Source: Colletotrichum lupini (Eukaryota; Ascomycota; Sordariomycetes; Glomerellales; Glomerellaceae). Taken from it: DNA of 64,000 bases. Below, in pieces: positions 46,011 to 58,252 of this stretch. A program made the translations under genes and the position numbers. The stretch is from contig NC_064673.1 in the NCBI RefSeq assembly GCF_023278565.1, positions 1,364,001 to 1,428,000 on the forward strand, read 5' to 3'. Positions within the stretch are counted from its first letter, which is position 1; the number at the start of each line of letters is the position of its first letter. The notes under the pieces were generated by a model, which was not told the DNA's origin, searched no databases, and saw only the letters and a program-made list of their open reading frames with translations.

Positions 46011-49000
46011 ATGCCTCCTAAACGCAAGGCTCGTGGTGGCCCTGCAGGCGAAGGCGGCAGACCCTCGCCCCATCGACCCGGAGACATGCCGCTGGGCCAG
46101 CGCGAACGAGATTTTTCAGAGGGCGGAGGCAGAGGCGGCCGCGGTGGCAGAAACACTAGAAGAAACGATCGCCGGGATTCCGCCCAGGGACAACCATCAC
46201 AGCCTGGTACCCAGTCGGCAAGCGCTTCCCGCGTCACGTCCCCGACTGTCCCTCGCCCGCCCCCTACCCCATCGCAGCCGCAACATCCTGCACCGATTGC
46301 AACAGGACCGCCTTCGGCACCAATTTCGCAACCGCCCTCCCCAGTACCGACAAGCTACTGCTATGAGCATCTCACCGACGAGGCGATTACCTCATGGGAA
46401 ACCGGCAGCAGGCAAAAGCTAGTCACCCATGGAGTCGACTCACGGTCGGATGTGGACATTGAGGAACTGGCCGCCATCTATCAAGAGTTTATCCATGCCG
46501 TTATTGAGGGGCGGCTATCACCTGTTGACGCTGGCGCTTGCATGAAAGAGATCCTCGGCTCGGAATCGCAGGAAATGATTAAGGAGTCTTTCTCGTTCGA
46601 GCCTCACACTCTCTTTCTCGATACTTTGTCCATAATCTTCGATAATGATCGTGGTCTATTCAGACCTCAGCTCCGCGACTTCATTCAAGCAACAGGCGTC
46701 TCGTCCGAGCTTGTGCGCCAAACTCTAGATGCTCAGCTTCTTCAAGATTTGGGCATGATCCGCGAGACCTTCGTCAAGCTTGGTATCAGGCGTGCGACGA
46801 ATCTTCTTTACCGACAAGCAAACTACAATCTACTCCGCGAGGAGAGCGAAGGTTACTCCAAGCTCATGACTGAGCTCTTCACAACTAGTAGCTCGGAGCC
46901 CCCGTCTGCCGAAACGGCACATGCAGCTTTTGAACGTCTCAAGGGCCTTATTGGAACTTTCGATCTTGATGTTGGAAGAGTCCTCGACGTTACACTCGAC
47001 GTCTTTGCAGCAGTCCTCATCAAGCAGTTCCGATTCTTCATCAAACTTCTCAGAGTCAGCTCTTGGTGGCCGAGCAATCAGAACCCTGCTTCGTCAACAT
47101 ACGCAGGTGGCCTACCTCCCTGGGCTCTGCCCGACTCGTCACACTGGATGACTAGCCAAGAAGTCGAACTTGAGAGTGCCGAGCAAAAGCGCCAACGCGA
47201 TATCGAGTTCTGGGACCGCGCTCGTGAGGTTCACCTCGATGCATTCTTCCAGCTTGGAGGAAGACAAGTCACAGGCGACCACCTCAAGTTGCTTGAAGAA
47301 TCAGAGTCTGCATCCGAGGCCGAAGTCAATGCTGCATCGGCATGGATGAAGCTGACGAAGACCCTCCCGCCTCAGGGAAACCGAACCGCTGCCCAGCTGC
47401 TTGGTTTCAAGCTACGATTTTACGCCTCCGATGCCAGAGATCCCGATGACGTCCTGCCAGCTAATCTGCTTTACCTTGTCGCACTTCTCGTCAAGGTTGG
47501 CTTCATGTCACTGGTCGACATCTACCCACATCTCTGGCCTCTTGACGAGGAGATGGAAGCCATGAGAGAAAAGAAGATGAAGGAGCTAGACGAAAAGGAG
47601 AGGCAGAGCCGACCTGGCGCCGCACAAAACGCCCTACTTATGGCGGGTGCCTTGCCTGACGACAGCGCACCGCCCCCCACGACTCGTACTCGAGCCGTTG
47701 CAGGAAAAGCAGATGCGGAGTCCAAGGCAGACGCTGCTGCAGACGAAAAAGAAAAGCTACCAGAGCCCATGGAGCAGAAGGCTGCGTTACTCATCTGCCT
47801 TTTGACCATTGGCGCCATTCCTGAATCTCTTTTCATTCTTGGCCGCTTCCCTTGGCTACCAGAAGCCTATCCTGAAGTTCTGGACAGGATTCATCGCATT
47901 CTCAACTACAGTGTGGAGAAGGTCTACCAAGAAAGTCGGCCAACTCCCGCCCGCTCGGTTGAGCCCGCCTCCAAACCAATTGCCGACATTGATCAGAGCG
48001 GTGTACCCAAGGGTTCCGTCAAGCTATCCACTTTACCAGCCAAGAAGTCTATGAGATGGCCATTCCCCGACGGATTCGACGGCAGAGATCAGCATTACAG
48101 ATTTTACTGGGACGAATGGGCAGACAACGTCCCAGTGTGTCAGACTGTCGAAGACATCTTCACATTATGCGACACGTTCCTGAATCTTTCCGGCGTAAGC
48201 ATCGGCAAAGATCCTGCATTACTGGCCAAGTTTGTCAGCATCGGTGCGAAGAGTTTGGCGGAAGACCGCTCCCAGCACAACATGGACCGGTGGCAGGACC
48301 TCTTGCGGCGCATTCTGGTTCCTGCTCTCAGCATGACCAACGCCAATGCGGCTATTGTCAACTCCGTCTGGGACCTGCTCAAGCTTTACCCTGTCACAAC
48401 CCGATACTCCATCTACGCCGAGTGGTTTGAAGGCCAGATTTCCCGACTGCCGGCAATGAAGGCAGCCTTCACTCGCACTCGCGTGGAGACCAGAGGTGTG
48501 ATGAAGCGCATTTCTCTCACGAATCTCAGCGAGATGGCCAAGTCGCTAGCCAAGACCAGCTATTCGTCGCCAGGCATTGTGTTCAGGGAGGCTCTGGGCC
48601 AGATCGAGGCTTACGCAAATCTCATCGAAGCATTTGTTGAGTGCGCCAAGTACTTCACTGATCTGGCCTACGATGTCCTGATCTGGTCTCTCGTGAGCTC
48701 CATGGGTGGAAAGCGAAGCCGTACTCAGGAATCTTCCATCTTGCTGACCAGCAAATGGCTTCAAGCTCTTTCCAAGTTCGCCGGCAAAGTCTTCAAGCGG
48801 TACTCCATTCTAGACTCGACACCTATTCTTCAATACGTGAATGATCAACTCTTCCAGGGCAACTCGACCGACTTGATTATTCTCAAAGAGCTCGTGTCCT
48901 CAATGGGAGGTGTTGTGCAAGTTCTTGACTTTACCGACGATCAAATCTTGGCCATGTCTGGAGGAGAGGTACTGCGACGCCAGACACTGCTCAGCCTCCA

Positions 49001-52000
49001 AGACAAGCGGTTTGAGTCGACTCGCAGCGCCAAGCGCCTCATGCAGTCTCTCGTCGACTCGAAACTCGCTGGACGTCTGCTTATCAACGTTGCTCAATAC
49101 CGACAAGCTGCCATCTACAAGCTTCCCGACGATGAGGCGCACATCAAGTACATCGGCTCGGTCATCGATGACAGCCATCAGATTCTGGTTCAGTATCTCG
49201 ATCTTCTACGAACCAACCTTGAGCCTCATGAGTTCGAGGCATTGGTGCCTGCAATCACTATCCTCATGGACGAATTTGGACTTGACGCAAGCCTGGCGTT
49301 CCTCATCGGTCGTGAGGGTGTCGCATACAACATGTTCACCAAAAAGCAAGACTCCACAGTCAACATCGACTCCGACGGAGACTTGTCAATGGCCCAAGAC
49401 GCAACCGAAGCAAAGGAAGCCACTGAGGAGCCGTCTGAGGCGGAGGAGAAGAAGCCGACGCCGGCAGAGGTTCGGGAGAAGGCAAAGAAGGACGCCGGAC
49501 GCCAGATACACGAGGCGCTCGATCCCATCGTTACGTCAATGAAGTCCATAACTCCAGGTACTTCATGGACCAAGCTCAGCCCAGAGTTCTATGTCCTCTT
49601 CTGGGCTCTACAGCTCGGTGACATCGAGGTCCCAGCTGCCAGTTACAACAACGCTCACAAGCGACTCTCGAACCTGAAGAAAGAGCTCGACAGAGATCGC
49701 TCCGACATGAGTCGCAGCGGTATCAACAAGAAGGAAGCCAAGAAGGCTGAGCTGCTCAAGATCAGTAACGAACTGCCGAAGGAAGCGGATCTCCAGATGA
49801 AGCGAGCGCGAGTCGTACGAGATTATATGACGGATCACATGGAAACCTGGTTCACGGGTTCAGCGGAGAAGTTGAATGGTCTGTCTGATGCGATCCTCGA
49901 GCAATGCTTACTTCCCCGGCTGGTGCTCTCCGCTAGCGACGCTGAGTACTGCTACGTGTTTATCAAGAAGCTCCACATGCTTGGCGCACCCAAATTCCGT
50001 CTGAAGGCATTGTATGATCGGCTATTCTGCGTCAATAGGCTGCGGGCCATGATCTTCACTTGCACAGTCCGCGAGGCAGAGCACCTGGGCAGGTTCCTCA
50101 ACTGCATCCTCAAAGACTTGGCTAGGTGGCATCGTGACACGAACGCTTACGACAGAGAAGCGGTCGGCAAGCGCAGCTTCTTCCTTGGGTTTGCTACCGA
50201 GTTCGATGACAAGGGACAGCCATCATCTTATTATGATCATGCGCAATTCCGTGACATCTTGTACGGCTGGCACAGCAAGCTCAATTTGGCATTGAAGTCG
50301 TGCCTTGCCGGCATGGAATGGATGCACATCCGTAACGCCATGACGATTCTTAAGGCGGTTCTCGATCACTTCCCAGCAATCACCTTCATGGGCACACAGT
50401 TTATCGATCAACTAAAGACAATCACAGATCGTGAGGCAGCTTCGAAGACTGCGTCTGCTGGCGAGGAGGGACACCGCGTGGACCTGTCAGTCGCGGCGCA
50501 GGGTGCTTTGTCGGAATTACAGAGGAGAAAAGACAAATGGATTATACCCGCCGGCTTCCGCCCGAACATGGTAAGGCAACAAGACAGGCGGAGATTCAGA
50601 ATCTTACTAACCCGTGTGCAGAATGGCGGAAAGGCCAAGGACGAGTCGACCTCAACCAGTTTGCGCCCGACCGCGACTGAATTCCAGCCTCGATCAGCCA
50701 GGTAGGTTTGCCCAGAGAACCCATTTCAAAGGTTAAACTAACATTTGTTCGTAGGACCGCGGCAGAGCAGGAAGACGGCGAAGTCAAGGACGGCGAGGTC
50801 AAAGACAGCAAAGATGCTGGATCCCGATCAGCAGCACCCTCGGCACCAGCTACGCTTACTCAAAAGGATCCCAACTTGCCTCCCAAGCCCTCGGCCTCCC
50901 AGCCGGACACAGCAAAGGGAGGCTTCCCGCGTGGCGACATCGGGTCCGCCACTTCGAGCAAGCCGCCAACACCAAAGCCGGCGAATGCAACGCCCTTGCC
51001 GAACAATATGAACCACCGGGATGTGCCTAGATCGACTCCTACACCTACGGGATCAGACAGAAGTGCGCACAACCTGCCCAAGCGACCAGACGTCCCTATC
51101 CCTGGCCATTTCGGTCGTACTCATTTCACTCCTGACGCTTTGCCAGACCGGGTCCGAGAACCGAGAGATGCACGAGAACCTCGCGGTCCTAGGGATACAA
51201 GAGAGTCTCGAGATACCAGAGATCACAGGGACCCACGCGAGCCCTCAAGAGAACCCAGATTCGCCGAGCCATCGCGGCCCGACCGCAGTCGAGACTTTTC
51301 TGGACAAGACAGGAGAGGACCAGATGCTCCACCTAGAGAACCTGGTCGCCTTTCCGAGAAAGATTGGCCCTCGAGACCAGACTCGCTGCCCCCTCGCCGC
51401 GATCACGGGCCCCATGAGCGCGAAGGTCGTCCCTCCCGAGATAGAGTGCCTCCAACAAATGGACGTGTGTCTGAATCGGGCAGACTGTCTAGAGAACCTG
51501 CTGTCGCCACCCCGCCATCTCAACCTACGCAGAAGCCAGCGGAGGATCCTCCTGTCAACCCTGCTCGCCTGGCCTTGATCCAAGGAGACCAACCTGGTAG
51601 GTCTAACCGCTCAGACCGCCCGTCTCGATCATCAGAGACAGACCGGCGGAGTGGCCGGGGACCGCGCACTCAGGAGACTCAGAGCCACGAGCAGCGGACT
51701 CTTGACCAGCGTGCTCCGGAGCCTGACCGTACTGAATTGATCAACCCTGAGCGTGCTGCCCTGATCGGTGAGCCACAAACCGAAGCGCCAGCCAGGCCGA
51801 CAAGGGATGAGCCCAGAGACCGAAATTCTCAACGAGGTCATTCGCCGCGGAGAAACGGGCGATTCAATCCAGAAGCACCAGCAGAGCCTGCGAGGGATGA
51901 CAGACACGGCCGCTCCCATCACTCGGATCATCGATCCTCTGGAAGAGAGACGCATGCGGAGCCTCCTGCCTATAACCCCAGAACAGAACGTATAGGCGAC

Positions 52001-53416
52001 AGGGACGGTGACCGTTCTGGCCAAGACAAGGGTAGAGACGCATTCCTGGGTCCTGGTCGAAACTCTGAACCTGACCACAGCCGCACTGCTCACCAGGACC
52101 AAAACTACGGTCGTCTGAACCCAATCCAGTCGGTACTTGCCCCGAACGAGGTTCCACTAGGACCCCGTGGTCGTGGTCGAGCGGCTGCCCGAGGTGGATC
52201 CGCGGGCACCCCCAACTCACGATCTGATGGTCGTTTCCCGAATGCAGACAGCCCGGCGGCGCCCGAAGAACGGCATCCACCCACAGGTCCGGCCTCAGGC
52301 AGAGGACGTCGTAATCAGTACGAGTCTAATCCGCCCGTCAACTCTCCGTCTGCTATGACGCCGACCCCAGCAGCACACCCCGATCGCGCACGTGCTATCA
52401 ACTCGGGCCCGGCAGGCTCACCAACTCCAGCCTCGGGAGGACCTACCTTGGCTCCTGGTATTCATCCTGATCGACTGGCACAGATTGCACCACCACCGCC
52501 TCCGCCTCCTGGGCAGCCACCTAGTCACGGTCACTCTCGGCCGCCACTGCCCCCTATCAACACACCAGACCGCCCGTCAGGAGGCCAAGGTAACAACAAC
52601 CGAACACCGACAGGCAATTTCCCAGCTCCTACCGATGGGGTACCATCAGGACCGTCATCGAATGATCGAGGTCGCAGCGGCGGCAGTCGTAGACAGCTTG
52701 CGGGTATCAATAGCACTTTGCAGCAAGCACAGGCCAACATGCCTGAGACCAACAGAGGCACAAGTATCCGCGGGCGTGGGGTTGCCAGAGGTAGTATCGC
52801 TGGCTCCGATGCTCAAGTTCTGACAGGTGCATCACCGGTGTCTACGCCAGTCCAAGAACGTCCGAACCCTGTGGGACAAGAAAGGGCTCAGGCAAACGGT
52901 GAGGATCATTCACAAACCGAACACGATCGCAGCCGTCGCGAGCATCGTTCAGAGCGTGGTCGGCACTCAAGGCGCAGCAGTCGTGAACGAGAACGCAGTC
53001 CTGGTCGCGAAAGGGAGGGCAAGGAGCCCCGTGAGCACAGGGAGAGAAGGTCCGGAGCTCAAAACCAGTCATCCACTGGTCGAGACGAACGTGAATCCCG
53101 GCGTTCTGGTCGAGAGCCGTCCGGCAGCACTAGGGAGTCGCATGCGAACCCTACCCACGGCAGTAACCGGGAGAACACAGGAAGCAGTCGCGAAACTCGC
53201 CATCGGACCGATCGCGGAGATGGCGGACGTGGAGATGCAGCGACGGGGCCAAGGAACGAAGAATGGGCTGGGAATCCGCGGAGCGCGCCCAGAGGAGGAC
53301 CTCGCGAGGGAGGTCTACGACCGAACGATGACCGACGCGAAGATCGGGGCCGAAAGCGTCGAAGCGAAGATGCAGCAGGCTTTCCCAACGACCGAGAAAA
53401 GAGGCAGAGACGCTAG
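46011..53416 (+). CDS. THO2: THO complex subunit 2 (mRNP assembly and export, TREX)
   Basis: Scaffold subunit of the nuclear THO complex that couples transcription to mRNA packaging and prevents R-loops. Exons 46011-50570, 50622-50701 and 50755-53416 (introns 51 and 53 bp) give 2,433 residues. Residues 1-115 are an RGG/Pro-rich disordered head (GGGRGGRGGRNTRR). The helical THO2 core follows: LYLVALLVKVGFMSLVDIYP near residue 485; YAEWFEGQISRLPAMKAAFT near 800, then MAKSLAKTSYSSPGIVFREA and LAYDVLIWSLV; SWTKLSPEFYVLFWALQLGD near 1185; LVLSASDAEYCYVFIKKLHM near 1300 and LRAMIFTCTVREAEHLGRFL. From residue about 1548 the chain is a ~890-residue disordered tail rich in RD/RE/RS (REPRDAREPRGPRDTRESRD), ending DREKRQRR. 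Length and layout fit filamentous-fungal THO2. The first intron is a multiple of three without a stop, so the reading frame stays open if it is retained. Confidence 0.94.
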
Positions 53417-55859
53417 GAGCGGGAACTGATCTTCTGAAGGAATAAAGGCGAGCGGAGTCACTATCAGGGGATGAGCGACGAGAGAAAGTTATGTTGAACG
53501 GAAAATGCCATTGGTCTACACACGACAATTCGCATAGAATGGAGAAGAGAAGAACCGCATCCCCCGACGAAAGAAGAAACATTCATTATCACTATTTTAC
53601 AATTGCTTCTATTATTTACAAGTACTGCATTGGAGGGTTCCGGTTGCACGACCGCAAGTGGTCCAAAGGAAGGGACACCAAAGTCAATATCAGATACACA
53701 CACACAAAACAATCCACTCTGTATCAAAACCAAACACAACATCGTTCAGAAGAAAAGGAACACCGTCGGCATTGTACCAAGGCGAAACACCGGATGGCTG
53801 GCTACGCCAGTCTCGGTCGGATGAGCCTGCCGCGTGGTGGCACTTTAGACATGACGCGGCACACGGCCAGCATACATGAAGCGCACATTATGATTATACC
53901 TTCGACACCGAAGCATCTGCTTTTCTATGATACCCCTCAAACGTCTCTTTCCTACATGCTACAGGGCCCCTCAAGTAGACGAAAGGGGGGCCTGACGCCG
54001 GCACCAGACGGCAAACTCGTGAATATCCCAGCGCGAACATGTACGCGCTGGGCGAAGTGTACATCAGTCCTTTTGAGCATTGGTAACAAAAGGAAGGGGC
54101 ATGAGAAAGGTTCTTGGGAATGGGAAGGGAAACATTTCATGGCTGAAAGGGTTGTAATATCAGAGCGAGTAATAATGTCTTTCGTGTCCATCGGCGGCGT
54201 TCGTGGTGATGACGAGAGGAGGGCTTTAGCATCATAGCGTGTTCATGGACTCAGTCGGGCTGGGCTCAGGATGAGCCCAGACCGGGGGCTCAAAACCTTT
54301 GCTAGACTTGCCCCAATTTTGATCATCTCATTGGGAATGAACTCGACTTGCAACTGTGATTGATGTTTACGATGTGCAATAATCGGCTGCCGTTTGAGAA
54401 TAACATTGTCACTTGGTCGTCTTGTGTGATGGTAGAGGGAGGCGTGAGTCTCTACCACCCCTCTTCTCTCTGCACTTTGAGAAACTGGAGACTCGAAGTT
54501 GGTATCCATTCTCAGCCGTTGGACTATGCACTTATTTCAGATAGCACTTCCTAAGAGGGACTGGCTGGTTCGTGTCATTCCAGGCTCTAAGGGAAAGGCG
54601 CAGTTTATTCGGTCCAGACTTCAAGCTGTCGATCACCCCACAGTTTGTGGGAGGGCTGACCGGGGCGCGTGGGCGCCGAGATGTGAGGAGTAGTACCATA
54701 CGGATAGAGCATCTGAACACCCAGGAAGAGGTTCAATTGGTTCCGCCTCGGATTGAAGAGACTAGAGCGGCAAAAAGGGCTGACAGAGTCTCTGAGTAGA
54801 GTTCTAAGCCCTGTTGTCTGGGAACAAGGTTGAAGGGGGTTGGTTGTCAACGCTGGGGAAAATCGTTCGTCGGATCAAGCGAAGGGGTTCACTCTTCTAG
54901 AAGCTTGAGCTGCCCACCCCGGAGATTGGGGAGGGTTGCTTGGGGGCTTGAGCTTCTCATCTCTGAGTCAGGTTTTTGCTTGACATGACACCTGATGGCC
55001 GTCGATCACGCTGTGGTCAAAAATAAAACCGGCGAGTTTTAGCTGGTTGAGGCTGACTGGTACTGAGTTGGTGCGAGCGCGAGTTTGCACGAGTCTCTAG
55101 TGTCTGATTGGCTGAGTTGGCAAACATACTGCCCAACCGTTCTGGAAGCTATGGGGACGCCGAACAACTGTAATATAGTAGGACCAAATTTCACCACTGG
55201 CAATCATTCATGCGTTCGTCTGAAGCCTTACCTCTATGTCCTCTAGAGTCCACACTGCACGTGCCACATGACCTACTTAATCTTTGAGTTTATCGTGCTG
55301 TGGATAGGCTATGGAGTACTGGAACTTTAGAAGCGACTGCAATGAGGTTACTCGACGTTGGGGGTTATCGCTCAAGAGGTAACGAGTAGTTGGTCTTGGA
55401 GCTCTGCTGCCGGAACGGGTTTTATTTCCAAAGGGATCGTTCTTTAGTACGGAGAGTTGACGAAACTTTTGAGAGCATTTGGCGTCTCTACTGCTTCTAC
55501 CGCATGAGTACGGAGTAGAGTACTGACACGAGGTGTTCTGGCAGGCTTTGGTACGTGCACCCGCACCGCCTCGCCGCCATGATCGGTGTAATTTACAGAT
55601 TGATCTACACTTTTCTTCAGTGTCTGTGAGTCTTGGCGCCAAGCGACCACAATCTTCAACTCTCGGTTTACTCCGAGCGAAGTTCCTTTGGCTCAACATT
55701 GCGGTCATGTTGTATTGTTATAAAGGAAAGCCTGCCTGTATGTGAATGAAATCATGAATAGTCTCACTATCCAAACCACAGTCCAGTCTTTACCATGAGC
55801 ATTCCAGTCCTTACCTTCAACTTCAAAACCCAATACTCTCTTTAAGAACCATCGCAACC
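53417..55859. other. Intergenic region between THO2 and the secreted-protein gene
   Basis: About 2.4 kb. The left part is 3' untranslated DNA of THO2; the right part is the promoter of the gene at 55860. The longest open frame (53491-54237, plus) starts inside the expected 3' untranslated region and its product looks random. A TGAGTCA (54964-54970) and a CACGTG (55258-55263) occur. No gene supported. Confidence 0.5.
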
Positions 55860-56485
55860 ATGCAGATCACTCAGCTCTTCTCCACCGCTATGCTTATGGC
55901 TTCCGCCGTCGTCGCCAACCCCACCCCGATGCTCGAGGCCCACGGAACCGGCCTGGAGCGCCGCGTGCTCAAGACCTCCAGCGCCGCCTGCATCAAGGCC
56001 CCTCTGAGCGCCGACAAGGACTTCTCCTACTACACCTTCACCATCGACGCCGGCGTCAAGGCCGCCGCCGCGCAGGCCGGTCTCACCAAGATTGGTGTCC
56101 GTCAGCACTGCAACTCCAACGGTGGTCCCTTTGGAAGTAAGTTTGATTCTCGTCCTCCATCCTTACCCAACCCCCTGGGCCGGATGGAATTCTGCAATAA
56201 ACCAAAGTCTCTAACAAACCCTCCCTAATAGTGTGGGCTCAAAACACCGAGAACTGGGCCTACGTCCCCCTGGACAAGTTCGGCCCCGACCAGAAGTACA
56301 ACGTCAAGGTCAACCGCTGCAAGAAGGACTTTGACCGCCACGTCTGGAGCTACAGCGTCTGGCTGTGCAACAACAACAACTGGTGCGGCACCACCAACTG
56401 CGGTTTGGACCGTGAGATCTGCCCTGAGCAGAAGACCAAGGCGGTCAACCTCAACGACCCCCTCAAGTGGACTTGCTCTGCTTAA
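55860..56485 (+). CDS. Small secreted cysteine-rich protein (effector-like)
   Basis: Two exons, 55860-56136 and 56232-56485 (95-bp intron, GTAAGT...ATAG), encode 176 residues. The N-terminus MQITQLFSTAMLMASAVVAN is a clear signal peptide (cleavage near Ala19/Asn20). A short propeptide ends in LERR, a likely Kex2-type dibasic site, before VLKTSSAACIKAP. The mature part carries eight cysteines (AACIK, QHC, NRC, LCNNNNWC, TNC, EIC, WTC), an even number consistent with disulfides, plus aromatic segments NTENWAYVPLDKFGP and HVWSYSVWLC. The last cysteine lies three residues from the C-terminus. Third positions are strongly C-biased, suggesting good expression. I recognise no named family. Candidate extracellular protein or effector; that role is inferred only from size, signal and cysteines. 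Confidence 0.85.
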
Positions 56486-57291
56486 GCAGGGGATCGGACC
56501 GCTGCGCCTAGTTGAATCATACATATAGACACTTAGATACTGGTCTTCGACACCTTTGGTATCCATTTTGGAGTCAGGATAGCGTTGAATTAATGCATTT
56601 CAAACACCATGACTCTAATTAAGCTATTAAAGCGTCTTCCCTTTAACGTATTGACCATCCGTGATCACGACAGTGAATTGCCTTGGTGAGCCAGGACGCA
56701 TCCGCCATTGGTAGTAGCATGCGATCGAATATAGTGATGTGCGTGGCGTTCGCAGTTTGACGAAGAACTGGAGAGGATCAACGGACTCAAGGTCTTTCTC
56801 CCTAGAAACCAGTCCCGTCTTCCGCGTATTCAACCACTCTATAATCTAATCAACGCTGGACGCGGTAGAGGGAAACCTAGCGCAGTCTTCTCTAGAACTT
56901 ACCACTTGAGAAACCGTTGACCTCGCGGTGGTGAACTTTATGCGTGATTCGGTAAGCAGCGATGTGCTCGTTAGTAACCTGTGCACGGATGCGACTGAGA
57001 AAATCAGCACACAAGAATAGAGAACGAGAATGAGCTCAGAACAAGCTTACCCGCTATTTAAAGTAGCGAATTCTTAATCCCTCATCAGATGAAATAGGAC
57101 AGATATAAAGGACTGCGGATTCTCGTTGGGATGGCGCGGATTCGGGATGCGGGGCGACTGACATGGTTCCGATGACTGTAATAAGACAGGCATATGTTCC
57201 AGAAGACTTGCAGGAAAGTTGATTGAATCTTTATTAAGAGTTGTACGAAGTATGTTGGTCCTCCATCCCATCAACAATCCTATACCAGCGC
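56486..57291. other. Intergenic region between secreted protein and GT34 gene
   Basis: About 800 bp between genes converging on each other. Short open frames (56627-56833, 57074-57295) show no recognisable product. Contains both 3' flanks. Confidence 0.5.
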
Positions 57292-58241
57292 TCATTGTAT
57301 CTCTATCGGTTCTAAATCTTCCCAGTATGCTTCGATGTCCGGTGTGGCGTTCCTCTGTACCCTCCCAGCTTCCGGTGTAAAGTGTGTCTTCCCCAGCATG
57401 TCCAGCCAGCTATTCATACTTCTGGCACGGTCGTCCTCGCCGAATCCAGCAAAATGGATCAGAAAGTCGCCGCGTCTCGTCTGCCAATCCGAGAGCCCCT
57501 TTTCGTCATTCCCCTCGAGATAGGTCGAGGCCTTGAGGCTGCCAGGATACGAGTTGAACCAGGTCTGAGGTACCATTCGCACCCCCTTCTTGAATCTCTT
57601 CTCCTTTATCAGTATCTCCATGGCACTCTGCTCTGTGAATCGGAGCTCGGTGCCAGGTCGAAAGTGGCGAAAGGCCATGATGGCGCTGAAGAGCTCGATG
57701 GCCCATTGGCCGACGCGCAGAAGAAAGACCCCGTTGTTGAGACCATTCCAATCGTCGGCCGCTATGAGGTGTACGTCTTCGTCTTTCGGGGCTGCTTCGT
57801 GGGCCTTCGTGCTGGCAGCAACTTGATTAAGGATTCGGGGTGGAAGGAAGCTCGATATCGGACGGCATTGGTCTAGGATTATCGTGTCGCGGTCGACCCA
57901 GAAGAGCCATTCCGTCCGTTCTTCTGGTGGTTTGAGCATCTCATCGAGCAGTAGAGACAAAATATAGGCTGGCTTGTTCCATAGGTCATCTACAACAGGC
58001 GTACACATGACTTCGAGCCCATTGCCATGAAGTGTGGTATGTAGGACATGTGACTGTAATGCGTTCTGATAGTGTTCTCGAATGTTTCCAAATTGTGCCG
58101 TCACGGTGGTGACTCGAATGTGGGATTTTGGGTCGTGGAGGGAAGATCGGCATGATGACTGTAGAAGTTGAAGGTTTTCAGACAGGTTTGGGGAGAGCTG
58201 CGGGAGTGTCAATAGGTGTGTGACACAGGGAAGAAGCTTAC
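57292..58241 (-). pseudogene. GT34-type glycosyltransferase, 5' end removed by transposon
   Basis: Golgi alpha-galactosyl/mannosyltransferase-like protein (GMA12/MNN10 family) acting in glycan elongation. The long exon (58197-57292) shows SHIRVTTVTAQFGNIREHYQ, the family start of the catalytic domain; WLFWVDRDTIILDQC, the metal/nucleotide-sugar D-x-D site; LIAADDWNGLNNGVFLLRVG; and VPQTWFNSYPG with GDFLIHFAGFGEDD near the C-terminus. The frame ends LEPIEIQ. An apparent intron (58241-58198, GTAAGC...CGCAG, 44 bp) precedes it, but only a few codons of the previous exon remain before AT-saturated transposon DNA begins near 58250. The expected N-terminal cytosolic tail and membrane anchor are therefore missing in this window; they may lie beyond the element, off the right edge. 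The ORF could start at a TTG only if that intron were not real. Confidence 0.85.
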
Positions 58242-58252
58242 AGAGGCTAACT

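Noticed and set aside
49226..49573. Minus-strand open frames inside THO2 (also 47522-47836, 50408-50638)
   Set aside because: Antisense shadows of conserved THO2 coding sequence.
53491..54237. 248-codon open frame downstream of THO2
   Set aside because: It begins inside the expected 3' untranslated region, has random-looking composition, no motif, and two other overlapping frames are equally open.
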